DNA of 37,291 bases from Parafilimonas sp. (GTDB taxonomy: Bacteria; Bacteroidota; Bacteroidia; Chitinophagales; Chitinophagaceae). The stretch covers positions 1 through 37,291 of the forward strand of contig JAFBAF010000081.1 in assembly GCA_019247895.1 (NCBI GenBank), in the 5' to 3' direction. The translations under genes and the position numbers were made by a program. Below, one piece after another: positions 25,661 through 35,757 of this stretch; positions within the stretch are counted from its first letter, which is position 1, and every line of letters begins with the position of its first letter. The notes below the pieces were generated by a model. The model had not been told where the DNA came from. It worked only from the letters and a program-made list of their open reading frames with translations, and made no database searches.

Positions 25661-26709
25661 ATAGTTCGTATCAGTAATTCAACATCGCCGTTTACCGGAT
25701 GCCCGACACAAGTTAATACCAAATTATCTTCCAGCTCCTTTTCTGTAAGCACTTCGTTGTATGAGTGCCATATTTTACCCTTTAAACACTTTGCAATACA
25801 ACTTGCGCATCGCCCTGCTTCACAACTATAAGGTAAAACAACATTTGCTTTTTTAGCTGCCTGTAAAATTGAGTCAGGATAATGCACTTCGAAGTTAAAC
25901 ATCTCTTCATTCAACCTTATAAAAGCTGTGTGCAATGTTGTATCCGGAGGAGAAGCATCACGCTTTTTTGCTGCATTGATTACAAAATCTTCACGCTTAA
26001 TATTACTTTTTGGAACATCATTTTCCTGTAAAGTATAAGTGCATAAACGCATGTAAGCTTCAGGCCCGCAGATGTAAAATAATGTTTGCGCATATTCTGC
26101 AATTGAAAATTCTTTTAATAAATCTATTATCAGGTTTCTGTGCAACCTCGCTTTTGATAACTCGATAGTATTACTAAATAAAAATTTTACATGAAATCTT
26201 CCGGGAAATTTTTTTTCTATTTCTTTTAATTCAGATAAAAAGATTGTTTTTTCATATGAAGCATTGCTGTAAATCAAAACAACGTCCACACGCTTATAAC
26301 CATCCAGCACTGTTTTTAATAAAGAATAAATTGGTGTAATGCCACTGCCTGCTGCAAAAAAGAAAACCTGTTCATAGTTTTCAAAATTATCAGGCAAAAT
26401 AAAAATACCACCCGCACCTATTGTTTTTACTTCATCTCCAATTTCTGCTGTATCTATTAATAATCTTGAGAACAAACCATTTTCAATACGCTTAACACCA
26501 ACTGATAAAGATTCATTTAAAACCGGAGAAGATGTAATGGAATAAGACCTTCTTATTTCTTCATTATGCTCGTAATGAATAAACGTTAAATATTGGCCTG
26601 CTTTGTATTTCAGGACTTCATCACTATCAAATGAAAAAATCTTAAATCCTTTTATGTTTTCAGTAATGTTGGTAATTCTTAAAGTTTTATACAGTTTATT
26701 CTCGTTCAT
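25657..26709 (-). CDS. Flavin/ferredoxin reductase with C-terminal 2Fe-2S domain (PaaE-like)
   Basis: IRRSYSITSSP (FAD), FFFAAGSGITPIYSLLKTVL (NAD(P)), FYICGPEAYM, 2Fe-2S CEAGRCASC...LVLTCVG. Confidence 0.9.
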   Translation of the reverse strand: MNENKLYKTLRITNITENIKGFKIFSFDSDEVLKYKAGQYLTFIHYEHNEEIRRSYSITSSPVLNESLSVGVKRIENGLFSRLLIDTAEIGDEVKTIGAGGIFILPDNFENYEQVFFFAAGSGITPIYSLLKTVLDGYKRVDVVLIYSNASYEKTIFLSELKEIEKKFPGRFHVKFLFSNTIELSKARLHRNLIIDLLKEFSIAEYAQTLFYICGPEAYMRLCTYTLQENDVPKSNIKREDFVINAAKKRDASPPDTTLHTAFIRLNEEMFNFEVHYPDSILQAAKKANVVLPYSCEAGRCASCIAKCLKGKIWHSYNEVLTEKELEDNLVLTCVGHPVNGDVELLIRTI

Positions 26710-26720
26710 GCCAGGCTGTT

Positions 26721-27407
26721 CTATTTCTTTTTAGTTATATATTCCCTGTCTATTCTTTTAAGAATATAAAAAGAACCAATTACCCAAACAATACCGAGAC
26801 ATAAAGAGGCGATCACATCTGTTGGAAAATGTGCTTTTAAAACGATACGGCTGATGCCAATTGTAATGGCAAAGAAAAATAGCAGAACAGAAATGATCCA
26901 TTTATAAAAAGTTTTTAATGGGCTTTTAATAACAATAAATGCAAGTATGCTGCAAAATACAAATGAAGAAAGCATGTGGCCACTTGGAAAACTATATGTA
27001 CTAAAAGTTCTGATGATAGGTAAAGTTGGCCGGCTGCGGTGAAAAAAATACTTCAGAATAAATATTAATGCTGTGCTGCTTAATGCGATCGCGATTATAT
27101 CGATAGTATATGTGGAAAGTTTTTTTATCACAAAAAAAGCAATGAGGATAATGTACGCTGGAATTAGAAACTCAACGGAACCAAGAAATGTAAAAAATTT
27201 CATAGCTGTTATAAAACCGGGCGACGTAAATTGGTTGAAGAAATTAAAAACTTCATTGTCAAATGTGTCTTCGTTTCCTGTAACAACGCCTTTTGCAATT
27301 AAAGCAAATACAAATAATGAAACAATAAATAAAATACTTACAACTAATACTTCGATAGAAATAAGCTGAAGAGTTTTCTTAAATGAAGAAGGCGCTTCAT
27401 TTTCCAT
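26721..27407 (-). CDS. PAP2 family phosphatase, integral membrane
   Basis: KYFFHRSRP, YSFPSGHMLSS, SRIVLKAHFPTDVIASL signature motifs, multi-TM. Confidence 0.92.
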   Translation of the reverse strand: MENEAPSSFKKTLQLISIEVLVVSILFIVSLFVFALIAKGVVTGNEDTFDNEVFNFFNQFTSPGFITAMKFFTFLGSVEFLIPAYIILIAFFVIKKLSTYTIDIIAIALSSTALIFILKYFFHRSRPTLPIIRTFSTYSFPSGHMLSSFVFCSILAFIVIKSPLKTFYKWIISVLLFFFAITIGISRIVLKAHFPTDVIASLCLGIVWVIGSFYILKRIDREYITKKK

Positions 27408-27440
27408 AATTTGAAAATAAAAAATAACAACATAACGGCA

Positions 27441-28625
27441 TCAAATTTTTAGCCGAATATGTTTTTCCTCTAAGAAACCTGTAATTAAAATTACGATAAA
27501 TGCTATTGCAAACGAGCGGAGAATGCCGCCGCTGCCTTCATTTAAAAACCAGGGATAATTAAAATGAAACAACCACAAAAATGAATATAGAAAGTAAGGA
27601 ATCAGATAACAAGTTAACGTACTTGTACCTGCGGGTTTTATGATCTTAAACCAGTTTGCTTTTTGTTTTACATCAACAAGGTACACTAATAACGTAAATA
27701 CTGCAATGCTTATACAAATACAAATGCAGGCCCATGATGGCGTTGCATCAATCTTTGAAATTCCGCCAAAAGGTCTTATCAAAAATCCTAATACGATCAT
27801 AATTGTCGCAGCCATTAACATAGTTAAAAAAAATCGCTGTTTACTTCCACCGATATATTGTTTATAAATCACTGAGATAATTATACCAGCCATGATTAGT
27901 GAAACTTCTGAGCCTGTGTTTAACGGCCAAAAATATTTTAGAATATCAGAAAAAGAATCTAAAATAAAAGTTTGATTAATGGTGTTATAAACAAGAAAAA
28001 GAACAAGCACCGGAACTAATATACTTAACCGTCCTTTACTAAAAAGATATACCAACGAGCAGGTTAAATAAGCCCATCCAATCAAGCCTAAAATGCCCCA
28101 CCATTGCGGCCGCATTCCTACAATTTCTCCATGTTTGTTGCCTTTATATAAAAAGAATAATACAATTAGAATTGCAACACCGACAACCTGTAAAACATTT
28201 TGTTTTATTTTATTAGTTGCAGGTTTATAATCCAGCCATATAAGAAAAAATGCTAAGGTTGCGAGTATCTCAAAAACCGGTTCAGGTAATAAAGCCGTTT
28301 CACTATAGTTTTCAAGATTAACATGAAAAAATCCCATTACAATTAATGCGAGTGATCGTAAACAGATGTGCAATGTAATTTTACCTCTGTTTTCGTTTGA
28401 ATGCATTCTTTTATTTAAGGCAAACGGAATTGACAAGCCAACTATAAAAAGGAATGCCGGGAAAATCGTATCTGCAAAACCTAAACCATCTGTGTACCGG
28501 TCAACATGCCCTATCCATACCGGAATATTTTTTACGCCATCTACATCATTCACGAATATCATAAAGAACATAGTAACAGCTCTAAAAACGTCTATTGATT
28601 GCAGGCGGCGAGATTGTTGAATCAT
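27441..28625 (-). CDS. DUF5009 / HGSNAT-like transmembrane acyltransferase (paralogue 2)
   Basis: RRLQSIDVFRAVTMFFMIFVNDVDG, FADTIFPAFLFIVGLSIPFAL; about 10 TM segments. Confidence 0.82.
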   Translation of the reverse strand: MIQQSRRLQSIDVFRAVTMFFMIFVNDVDGVKNIPVWIGHVDRYTDGLGFADTIFPAFLFIVGLSIPFALNKRMHSNENRGKITLHICLRSLALIVMGFFHVNLENYSETALLPEPVFEILATLAFFLIWLDYKPATNKIKQNVLQVVGVAILIVLFFLYKGNKHGEIVGMRPQWWGILGLIGWAYLTCSLVYLFSKGRLSILVPVLVLFLVYNTINQTFILDSFSDILKYFWPLNTGSEVSLIMAGIIISVIYKQYIGGSKQRFFLTMLMAATIMIVLGFLIRPFGGISKIDATPSWACICICISIAVFTLLVYLVDVKQKANWFKIIKPAGTSTLTCYLIPYFLYSFLWLFHFNYPWFLNEGSGGILRSFAIAFIVILITGFLEEKHIRLKI

Positions 28626-28650
28626 GTTTAATTTTATTAATCTTATTCAA

Positions 28651-29796
28651 TCAAACCTTAATAAAAATCTTTTTCTTATATAATATCATCATTGGTATCA
28701 TTAAAATCAGCACATAAGTTATTGCACCGGCGAGTGATGCGTTTATCGGCGAAAAGTGCGGAACAAATATCGTTTGATATAAATAATCCTGCAGGTTAGT
28801 TACGTGCCCGTGAAGGTTTACCTGAATCAAGCCAAGTACAATTAAAACTGCATCTGCTGCAACATAGGCTGTAATTGCGTTTGAACCATAAGCAATAAAC
28901 GGAGTAATATATTTTTTACGATGATGAACATCAATCAGCCAATATGAAATTGTTAAACCTGCTGTCGCAAGTCCGCCTGTGTATAATACGAATGAACTTG
29001 TCCATAATGATTTATTGATAGGAAACCAATTGTTCCAAATTAATGCAGCAATTACAGAGAAACATGCAAAGGTTAAAAGCCATGCAACCTTTTCTGATTC
29101 GTTTTTATCATTGCGCTTTAAAGTGAATCCAACCATCATTCCATATAAACAAGTTGCAATAGAAGGCAGCGTGCTTAATATACCTTCGGGATCCCAGGTT
29201 TTTGTTTGATTCCAAACATGGCTTGGGGTGAGAATAATATTGTCTAACCACGCGGCTAAATTTTTTCCGCGTTCTAAAATGGCATAGCCATAACCCGGAA
29301 CCGGGATAACTGTCATTAAAAAACAATAAACAATTAGTATGATGCAAAACAACCACAGCCAAAATTTAAAATTTGTTTTTATAAAGATGATCACGCAAAT
29401 AAAAAACACGATTGCTATGCGCGGCAATACACCCATAATTCTGAAATGCGCAAAATCAAAGTTTGGAATTAAGGCAAGCAAAGCGAAGATGATATACAAT
29501 GTTACAGCCCGTTTGAATGCTTTTGAGATAATCTGTTTGTGTTGTGTTTTGTCTTGTTTTCTTCCGCTGATAGCATACACAATTGAAACACCAACCATAA
29601 ATAAAAAGAAAGGAAAAATCAGGTCAGTAGGTGTACAGCCATTCCATTTTGAATGTTCCAACGGCGCATAAATATGGCCCCAATCTCCGGGATTATTTAC
29701 AAGTACCATTGCAGCGATTGTTAAGCCGCGGAAAAAATCGAGAGAAAGCAAACGTTGTTTTGGTTGTGGTTGCATAATTGACGGCGCAGTTGGCAT
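28651..29796 (-). CDS. NagX / heparan-alpha-glucosaminide N-acetyltransferase-like transmembrane acyltransferase (paralogue 1)
   Basis: RLLSLDFFRGLTIAAMVLVNNPGDWGHIYAPLEHSKWNGCTPTDLIFPFFLFMVGVSI, GILSTLPSIATCLYGMMVG, PFIAYGSNAITAYVAAD. Confidence 0.88.
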   Translation of the reverse strand: MPTAPSIMQPQPKQRLLSLDFFRGLTIAAMVLVNNPGDWGHIYAPLEHSKWNGCTPTDLIFPFFLFMVGVSIVYAISGRKQDKTQHKQIISKAFKRAVTLYIIFALLALIPNFDFAHFRIMGVLPRIAIVFFICVIIFIKTNFKFWLWLFCIILIVYCFLMTVIPVPGYGYAILERGKNLAAWLDNIILTPSHVWNQTKTWDPEGILSTLPSIATCLYGMMVGFTLKRNDKNESEKVAWLLTFACFSVIAALIWNNWFPINKSLWTSSFVLYTGGLATAGLTISYWLIDVHHRKKYITPFIAYGSNAITAYVAADAVLIVLGLIQVNLHGHVTNLQDYLYQTIFVPHFSPINASLAGAITYVLILMIPMMILYKKKIFIKV

Positions 29797-29806
29797 AGTT
29801 GTAAAC

Positions 29807-30898
29807 TTACAGATTATCTATTTTGTTGTACATAGCTTTAAAGCAATTCCATGGTGTGTTATCTGCACCATTTTCATCCTTCTTATTTGCATAAAACCCA
29901 TCTAAAAAATTTCCGGCACCGCTCCAAACAGTTTGCATCATTCCATAAAAATGCGGTTGCATTTCTTCACTCGCTGTTTTTTTAAAGTTGATCATATCCT
30001 CGGTTTGAATTAAAGCCAGTGCTGGTTTATCCCATGGACAGGTAATTACATTCAAACCTTTCATTGCGAAATAAACAGGCGTTTTATCTGCACGCTCGTA
30101 ATGCCAGTCGCATATAACCACATCTTTTGGAATCATGTCAACTGCACGATATGTGTTGTTATAACTTGCTTCCCATTCACCAAGCCCGGTTGTTTTACCA
30201 TCGATCAATCTATCACCCCAAATCCACAAACGACGATTTTTTGTTGCAAGGTGTTCGTCAATCAGGCGCACTTCATCGGCAAATAACTGCGCTTTATCTC
30301 TTCCGCTGCAACGAGGACATTGTGCTTCACCCAAATAAAAAACTTCATCCATACCTGCATGAAAAGCATTTGATTGAAAGGCATCACAAATTTCATCAAC
30401 CGAATCAAAAACAATTTTATGAACATCAGGATGCAACGGGCAATAGCTTTTACAATACAAGTTATCTGCATTCGGCCATTCATAATGTGCCGGCATTTTT
30501 ACATTTGGCGTTTCATCAAACTGCGGATAAACGGTTAATAATTTTTCTGTTGTATTTGCCCATGATTGATGACCAAGCAAATTAATTTGTGGAATAAGAT
30601 TGATCTTATGTTTTTTACAAACAGCAACTATTTTTTCAACATCACTTTTTGCTAATGCACCACTGTCTGCCAGTTCAGGATGTGATTTATATTGATAATT
30701 ATAATCAACACGAAGAATTAATGTGTTTACTTTCCTTGGCGCTAATTCTTCATCAATAAATTTTACAAACCTGTCAACATCTTTTACAGACGGAGCACCA
30801 ATGCAAAAGCCACGAACAGGTAATAAGCTATCCAACGATTGTTGTGCCCGAACTTGCAGGCACAAAAAAATCAGCAATAAAAAAGAGATAATTTTCAT
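29807..30898 (-). CDS. Family 20 glycoside hydrolase-like exported protein (beta-hexosaminidase catalytic domain only)
   Basis: Signal peptide MKIISFLLLIFLCLQVRA-Q; PQINLLGHQSW, FHAGMDEVFYLG (H-x-G-x-D-E), RLWIWGDRLID. Too short for an N-terminal GH20b domain. Confidence 0.78.
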   Translation of the reverse strand: MKIISFLLLIFLCLQVRAQQSLDSLLPVRGFCIGAPSVKDVDRFVKFIDEELAPRKVNTLILRVDYNYQYKSHPELADSGALAKSDVEKIVAVCKKHKINLIPQINLLGHQSWANTTEKLLTVYPQFDETPNVKMPAHYEWPNADNLYCKSYCPLHPDVHKIVFDSVDEICDAFQSNAFHAGMDEVFYLGEAQCPRCSGRDKAQLFADEVRLIDEHLATKNRRLWIWGDRLIDGKTTGLGEWEASYNNTYRAVDMIPKDVVICDWHYERADKTPVYFAMKGLNVITCPWDKPALALIQTEDMINFKKTASEEMQPHFYGMMQTVWSGAGNFLDGFYANKKDENGADNTPWNCFKAMYNKIDNL

Positions 30899-30922
30899 TA
30901 GTATAATATTAATTAAAGAATA

Positions 30923-32485
30923 TTATTTAGGATCAATCCACATTCTGCTTGTTAATACATCGCCTCCTTGCAAACGTGCAATAGCCGCGTTATAGTTATC
31001 AGGATTGGAAATTTTTTGACTTGCAGGATATTCTAACCTTCTCGGTATAGTGCCGCTGGTGATGTTGCCCGGATAATTTGTTGGCGTTAACACAGGATAA
31101 CCTGTACGTCGCCAATTTATCCATGCTTCATATTCATTCATGATTTCGCAAGCCCAATATTGAGTGTTGATTTGATTAAGCGCATCTGCATTATTATAAG
31201 GATGCACGTTAAGATAAGCCTGTGCATCTGTTTCGCTTATCACTGCTTTTTCACCATACACTGCCATCTGTGTTAATGCTGCAACGACGCCATTATTGTA
31301 ATGTGTTTCAGCATCGCCAATACCCCAGCGCTTTGCTGCATCTGCCAATAAAAATTCACTCTCTGCATATGTTAATACAAAGTTTGGTGCATCATTGGTT
31401 AGAATTATATCACTTAATCGTGAATAACGCTGCATGCCAAGCGAATCAGCATTATAACCAAGTTCTGGGTGTTTAGTTATATTAATAGAATCAACAGTGC
31501 CGCCAATAATATAACCAGGAGGCAAGCCAAGCTGGTCTTCAGGTTTTGAATCTTTAGTTGCATATATCCATGAGATAATCGGCAGCCTTGGATCGTTATT
31601 GCTCTTTAAAAAATCAATATAAGTGCTGCATAATTTTAAGTCAGCGCTATCCTGGCCGTTAATTTCCCAGGTGTCTTTGTTGCGTGTAATATCCGCGCCA
31701 TCCTGGTGCTGAACAATTGCATTATCATCATTGCTTTGAAAAGTTTTTCCTTGCACTTTATTTACATATTGTTGCGCTGTTTGAGGGTCAACTTTTGTTA
31801 AACGCATTGCCATGCGCAGTTGCAAAGTGTAACCAAATTTTATCCATTCAGCAATTTGGGAAGACGGATTAACTGCATAAAATACATCACCGGTTGGCTT
31901 ATCTGCATTATCATCTAAGCTGTCTGTTGCTTCAGAAACTTCTTTTAAAATATCAGCATAAATATCCTGTTGCTTATCATAAACAGGAGTATAGATACGC
32001 TGATAATAACCGAGGCCTGCTTGCGAATATGGAACATCACCATACAGGTCAGTAATACGTTCAAACACCAATGCTTTCATAATTCTTGCTATCTGGTGCA
32101 GGTTTGCATATTGTGGTTTATTTAAAGTAAGCTGGTATAACTCAACTACAGGCTGCACCTGGTAGATATATGCGTGATCGAAATAATAGCCAAAACCTGT
32201 ATTGTTGTTTGTGTATTTATCACCGGAATACCAGCTTAGATTGGTAGATGCGGTGTGTTGAATAAAACCACCAAGCTGCCCCCATTCAGTTTCCCATGTT
32301 TCGCCCTGGAAATCTGCGCTGCCTGTATAATTTAATTGTACAGTTGTTAATAAAAGATTGGGATCATATTGATCGGGACCTATTTGTGTTGGATTAGTAT
32401 TTTCTTTTAAAAATTCTTTTTCGCAGGAACTTAACATCGTTAATAAAAAGAAAACCGTTATTAGATTTATTATACTTCGTTTCAT
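30923..32485 (-). CDS. SusD/RagB family nutrient-binding lipoprotein (SusD-like_2 type)
   Basis: FFLLTMLSSCEKEFLKENTNPT lipobox; ARIMKALVFERITDLYGDVPYSQA, AEWIKFGYTLQLRMAMRL, TYAESEFLLADAAKRW, EYEAWINWRRTGYP. Confidence 0.93.
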   Translation of the reverse strand: MKRSIINLITVFFLLTMLSSCEKEFLKENTNPTQIGPDQYDPNLLLTTVQLNYTGSADFQGETWETEWGQLGGFIQHTASTNLSWYSGDKYTNNNTGFGYYFDHAYIYQVQPVVELYQLTLNKPQYANLHQIARIMKALVFERITDLYGDVPYSQAGLGYYQRIYTPVYDKQQDIYADILKEVSEATDSLDDNADKPTGDVFYAVNPSSQIAEWIKFGYTLQLRMAMRLTKVDPQTAQQYVNKVQGKTFQSNDDNAIVQHQDGADITRNKDTWEINGQDSADLKLCSTYIDFLKSNNDPRLPIISWIYATKDSKPEDQLGLPPGYIIGGTVDSINITKHPELGYNADSLGMQRYSRLSDIILTNDAPNFVLTYAESEFLLADAAKRWGIGDAETHYNNGVVAALTQMAVYGEKAVISETDAQAYLNVHPYNNADALNQINTQYWACEIMNEYEAWINWRRTGYPVLTPTNYPGNITSGTIPRRLEYPASQKISNPDNYNAAIARLQGGDVLTSRMWIDPK

Positions 32486-32515
32486 ATACCTTAATTTATA
32501 CTGTACTTGAATTGT

Positions 32516-35500
32516 TTAGAATTTTACATTCAGGTTAAATCCGAATGTTCTTGAATAAGGCACTTCAGCAGATTCAAGACCTTGTGAAAGTGTAGATGCT
32601 GAGTAACTCGCTTCCGGATCAATATTAGGTGTGTGTTTCATAAGCGTAGCTACATTCCGCATTACAAAGCTTAGTTTAATACCCTGTATTTTATTATTAA
32701 ACATTTTTGCAGGAAAATTATAAGCAACAATTATTTGCCTGAATTTAATAAAGCTTGCATCATATACAAACATTCCCTGGTTAGCATTTGCCCAGTTGCC
32801 ATAATATGAGGAGGCATACAATGAGTCAGAGCCATACCTTTTTTCTCTGTTGGGCACTGTTTCTTTTGCAAGGCCTTGCACGTAGGCAACAAAGTTTGTG
32901 TTTGAAAAAACTTTGCCGCCGAATTTGCCATCAATTAAAAAAGACAAGCTAAAATTTTTATAGTTGAATGTATTTGTAATACCTGCCTGCCATGGACTTA
33001 ATGCTGCACCATAATCTTTAGGTACAGCTTTACTTGGATCTGGCGAGCCAAACCTGTCATCAATAACTATGTTTCCTTTTTTATCAGTTTTAGGATACAA
33101 TGCAATTATTTGCAAAGGCGCTTTACCCACTATTTGCTGTATGTATGCAACAGAGCCCCAGTCTGGTGTTGCGGAACCTAAGGTTATATAAGGCAAGTCA
33201 CCTAACGATAAAACTCTGCCTCCAGTATAATTTCCGTTTATATCAACATCCCAGCTAAAATTTTTGCCCTTGAAGGGCATTCCGCCTGTTTCCAATTCAA
33301 CACCGTTATAACGCAGATCACCTACATTAAGAATAGCTGTATAATAGCCGGACGTATAATCAATACTAACAGGAACGATATCATTGGTAACTCTTTTCTG
33401 GTAAACAGCAAGATCAAATCGCAGCCTGTTTTTAAAGAAATCTGCTTCTGTACCTGCTTCAAATTCTTTTCTTGAGGAAGGCCTCAAACCGCTGTTAGGT
33501 ACTTGCGTGCTTCCTGCAACACCTATAGGAAATGTGCCGTTGGGAACAGTTAACGTGCCTTGTATGCCATAAGTTTGTAAGGTTTGATAAGGGCCATCTG
33601 CTTCACCGCCAACATCAGCATAGCTCAATCTTATCTTACCCATATTCATGTTTGGAATATGCCATAATTCAGAATAAACAAATGAACCACTTATTGAAGG
33701 ATAGGTATAATTTATTTTGCCCGGCGCTAAAGTGGAATACCAGTCGCTGCGACCGGTAAGCGTTAAGTAAGCATAATTCTTATAAGCAATATCTGCACTT
33801 CCATAAACAGAAAAAAATTCAGAATGATACAAGCCGTAGTCTTCCGTTTTATTAATTAAGTTTCCAATGTTATACAGAAACGGAATTGCAAAATCATTAC
33901 CTGCTGCAGTAACATATTCTTCAACAGATTTCCTGTAATTCGTGCCAATTAAAAAATCAACACCTAAGTCTTTTGTGATATTAAAATTCTTGCCTGCTGT
34001 ACCATCAATATTTAACTCTGTTTGCTTCGCGTTCTGCTCATACATATCGCCGTTAATGTCTGCATCAATTAAATAAGCTGTTCCAATAGGTTCAACGTTC
34101 GTATTGCGGTCATTCACATAATCATCTGAAACCTGCACACTAAAATATAATCCATTATCAAACGTATATTTTAAATTGGCGGCGCCTATAAAACGATTGC
34201 GGTGAATAGAGCCGATAAATTTATACGCTGCGAAATACGGGTTTGTTGTATAGGGATCATTAAAGGGATTTAGCTCGGTTCCTGTGGCTGTTGTGCCATC
34301 ACCATTTGGCCCGGCTAAAGTGGTTATATCAATGTTGCGCGGAACAAACATTGGCCCCCAATTTAAGTTGCCAACCGCATCTGCAAGATTGGGTGCATTT
34401 TTAGTATATTCTGTAATATATTGTGCAGAAAGATCTAATGATAGATGCTTATCAAGATTTAAATTGGTTGTTTGCGAAAAAGTAAAACGTTCCAGGCCTG
34501 CATTGGGTACATAACTGTTATCATTAAGATAACTTGCGGAAAACCGTGTTGAACCCGCATCACCAAAATTTTTACTGAGTGCAATACTATTTGTAAGTGC
34601 AAGTCCATCGTGATAAAAACGTGAAATATTGCCTTTTGCTACAGCGGAATAAGGTCTTGAAACACCATCAAACTGCGGTGTAAGCGAGCCATCGAGCAAA
34701 GCGCCCCAGCTTGATTCCATCGAGCTAAGTGCATCATCCGCACTAATTGGTTTAGTGCCGCCATAACCTTGCCCATATACATTTTGGAAATCTGTTTCAT
34801 CAATTACATGTTCTATTGCATAATTAGAATTTAGTTCAACACCCAAACCTTGTGTTCTTCCTTTTTTTGTTGTAATTAATATCACGCCATTTGAACCGCG
34901 ATAACCATACAACGCGGTTGCAGCAGCACCTTTTAACACTGAAATGTTTTCAATATCATCCGGATTAATATCACCAATTCCATCACCGCCATCTTTGCCG
35001 CCATAACCGCTTTCTACATCTGTTGTTGCATAATTGTTGTTCACTAAAGGAATGCCGTTTAACACATACAATGGCTGGTTATTACCCGTCATAGAAGTTA
35101 TTCCACGTATTATAACATTTGATGCGCTGTTTGGGCCGCCACCTACGCCGCTTACATTTACACCTGCAACTTTGCCTTCAAGGCCATTTACAAAACTATT
35201 CTCACGTGCTTCAGTAAGCGTTGCGCCTTTTACTTCTGTAACGGAATAACCAACTGCTCTTCTTTGTTTTGTGATACCAAGTGCAGTAACCACAACATCA
35301 TGCAGGGCTCCTGTTGCAGGAGTCATTATTACATCTATTATTGTTTGGCTGCCAACTTTTATTGACTGCTCATTATAACCTACATAAGAAAAAATGATCA
35401 CATCATCATCATCAGCGCTTATTGAGTATGCACCTTTTTGATTAGTTGTTGTAGCAATCTTTTTTCCTTTAACTGTTATGCTTACCAACCCAAGTGGCTG

Positions 35501-35656
35501 GTGTGTTGCAGAGTCGGTAATAATGCCCGAAACAATTCTAGGTGCTGAATAATTGCCGGCATTTGCATTAATGATTTGTAAAAAAGGAAGTGCGGTTAAA
35601 AATAAGAACAAGTGTATTTTGCTTTTGGCAGCAAAGCTTCTGGTTAGTTTGTACAT
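32516..35656 (-). CDS. SusC/RagA family TonB-linked outer-membrane protein
   Basis: 1046 aa; IVSGIITDSATHQPLGLVSITVKGKKIATTTNQKGAYSI, VVVTALGITKQRRAVGYSVTEVKG, NVIIRGITSMTGNNQPLYVLNGIPL, DIENISVLKGAAATALYGYRGSNGVILITTKKG. Confidence 0.95.
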   Translation of the reverse strand: MYKLTRSFAAKSKIHLFLFLTALPFLQIINANAGNYSAPRIVSGIITDSATHQPLGLVSITVKGKKIATTTNQKGAYSISADDDDVIIFSYVGYNEQSIKVGSQTIIDVIMTPATGALHDVVVTALGITKQRRAVGYSVTEVKGATLTEARENSFVNGLEGKVAGVNVSGVGGGPNSASNVIIRGITSMTGNNQPLYVLNGIPLVNNNYATTDVESGYGGKDGGDGIGDINPDDIENISVLKGAAATALYGYRGSNGVILITTKKGRTQGLGVELNSNYAIEHVIDETDFQNVYGQGYGGTKPISADDALSSMESSWGALLDGSLTPQFDGVSRPYSAVAKGNISRFYHDGLALTNSIALSKNFGDAGSTRFSASYLNDNSYVPNAGLERFTFSQTTNLNLDKHLSLDLSAQYITEYTKNAPNLADAVGNLNWGPMFVPRNIDITTLAGPNGDGTTATGTELNPFNDPYTTNPYFAAYKFIGSIHRNRFIGAANLKYTFDNGLYFSVQVSDDYVNDRNTNVEPIGTAYLIDADINGDMYEQNAKQTELNIDGTAGKNFNITKDLGVDFLIGTNYRKSVEEYVTAAGNDFAIPFLYNIGNLINKTEDYGLYHSEFFSVYGSADIAYKNYAYLTLTGRSDWYSTLAPGKINYTYPSISGSFVYSELWHIPNMNMGKIRLSYADVGGEADGPYQTLQTYGIQGTLTVPNGTFPIGVAGSTQVPNSGLRPSSRKEFEAGTEADFFKNRLRFDLAVYQKRVTNDIVPVSIDYTSGYYTAILNVGDLRYNGVELETGGMPFKGKNFSWDVDINGNYTGGRVLSLGDLPYITLGSATPDWGSVAYIQQIVGKAPLQIIALYPKTDKKGNIVIDDRFGSPDPSKAVPKDYGAALSPWQAGITNTFNYKNFSLSFLIDGKFGGKVFSNTNFVAYVQGLAKETVPNREKRYGSDSLYASSYYGNWANANQGMFVYDASFIKFRQIIVAYNFPAKMFNNKIQGIKLSFVMRNVATLMKHTPNIDPEASYSASTLSQGLESAEVPYSRTFGFNLNVKF

Positions 35657-35757
35657 AAATAAATTAGCTTAAGTTTTTTATGAATTGCAGCGGCTAAACC
35701 AGCACTAAGTATTACCGCCTTTAAATTTATTGCGTAGTAATACGTTTCACACATTCA

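Noticed and set aside
29339-29671. 110-aa + strand ORF
   Set aside because: Antisense to NagX paralogue 1; no start context or motifs.
30127-30585. 152-aa + strand ORF (and 30101-30286, 30262-30483)
   Set aside because: Lies antisense or out of frame within the GH20-like gene, which has clear family motifs; the translation shows no domain-like pattern.
35709-35743. GTATTAC...GTAATAC inverted repeat upstream of susC
   Set aside because: Arms of only 7 bp with a loop of about 20 nt and no T-tract; insufficient support as terminator or operator.
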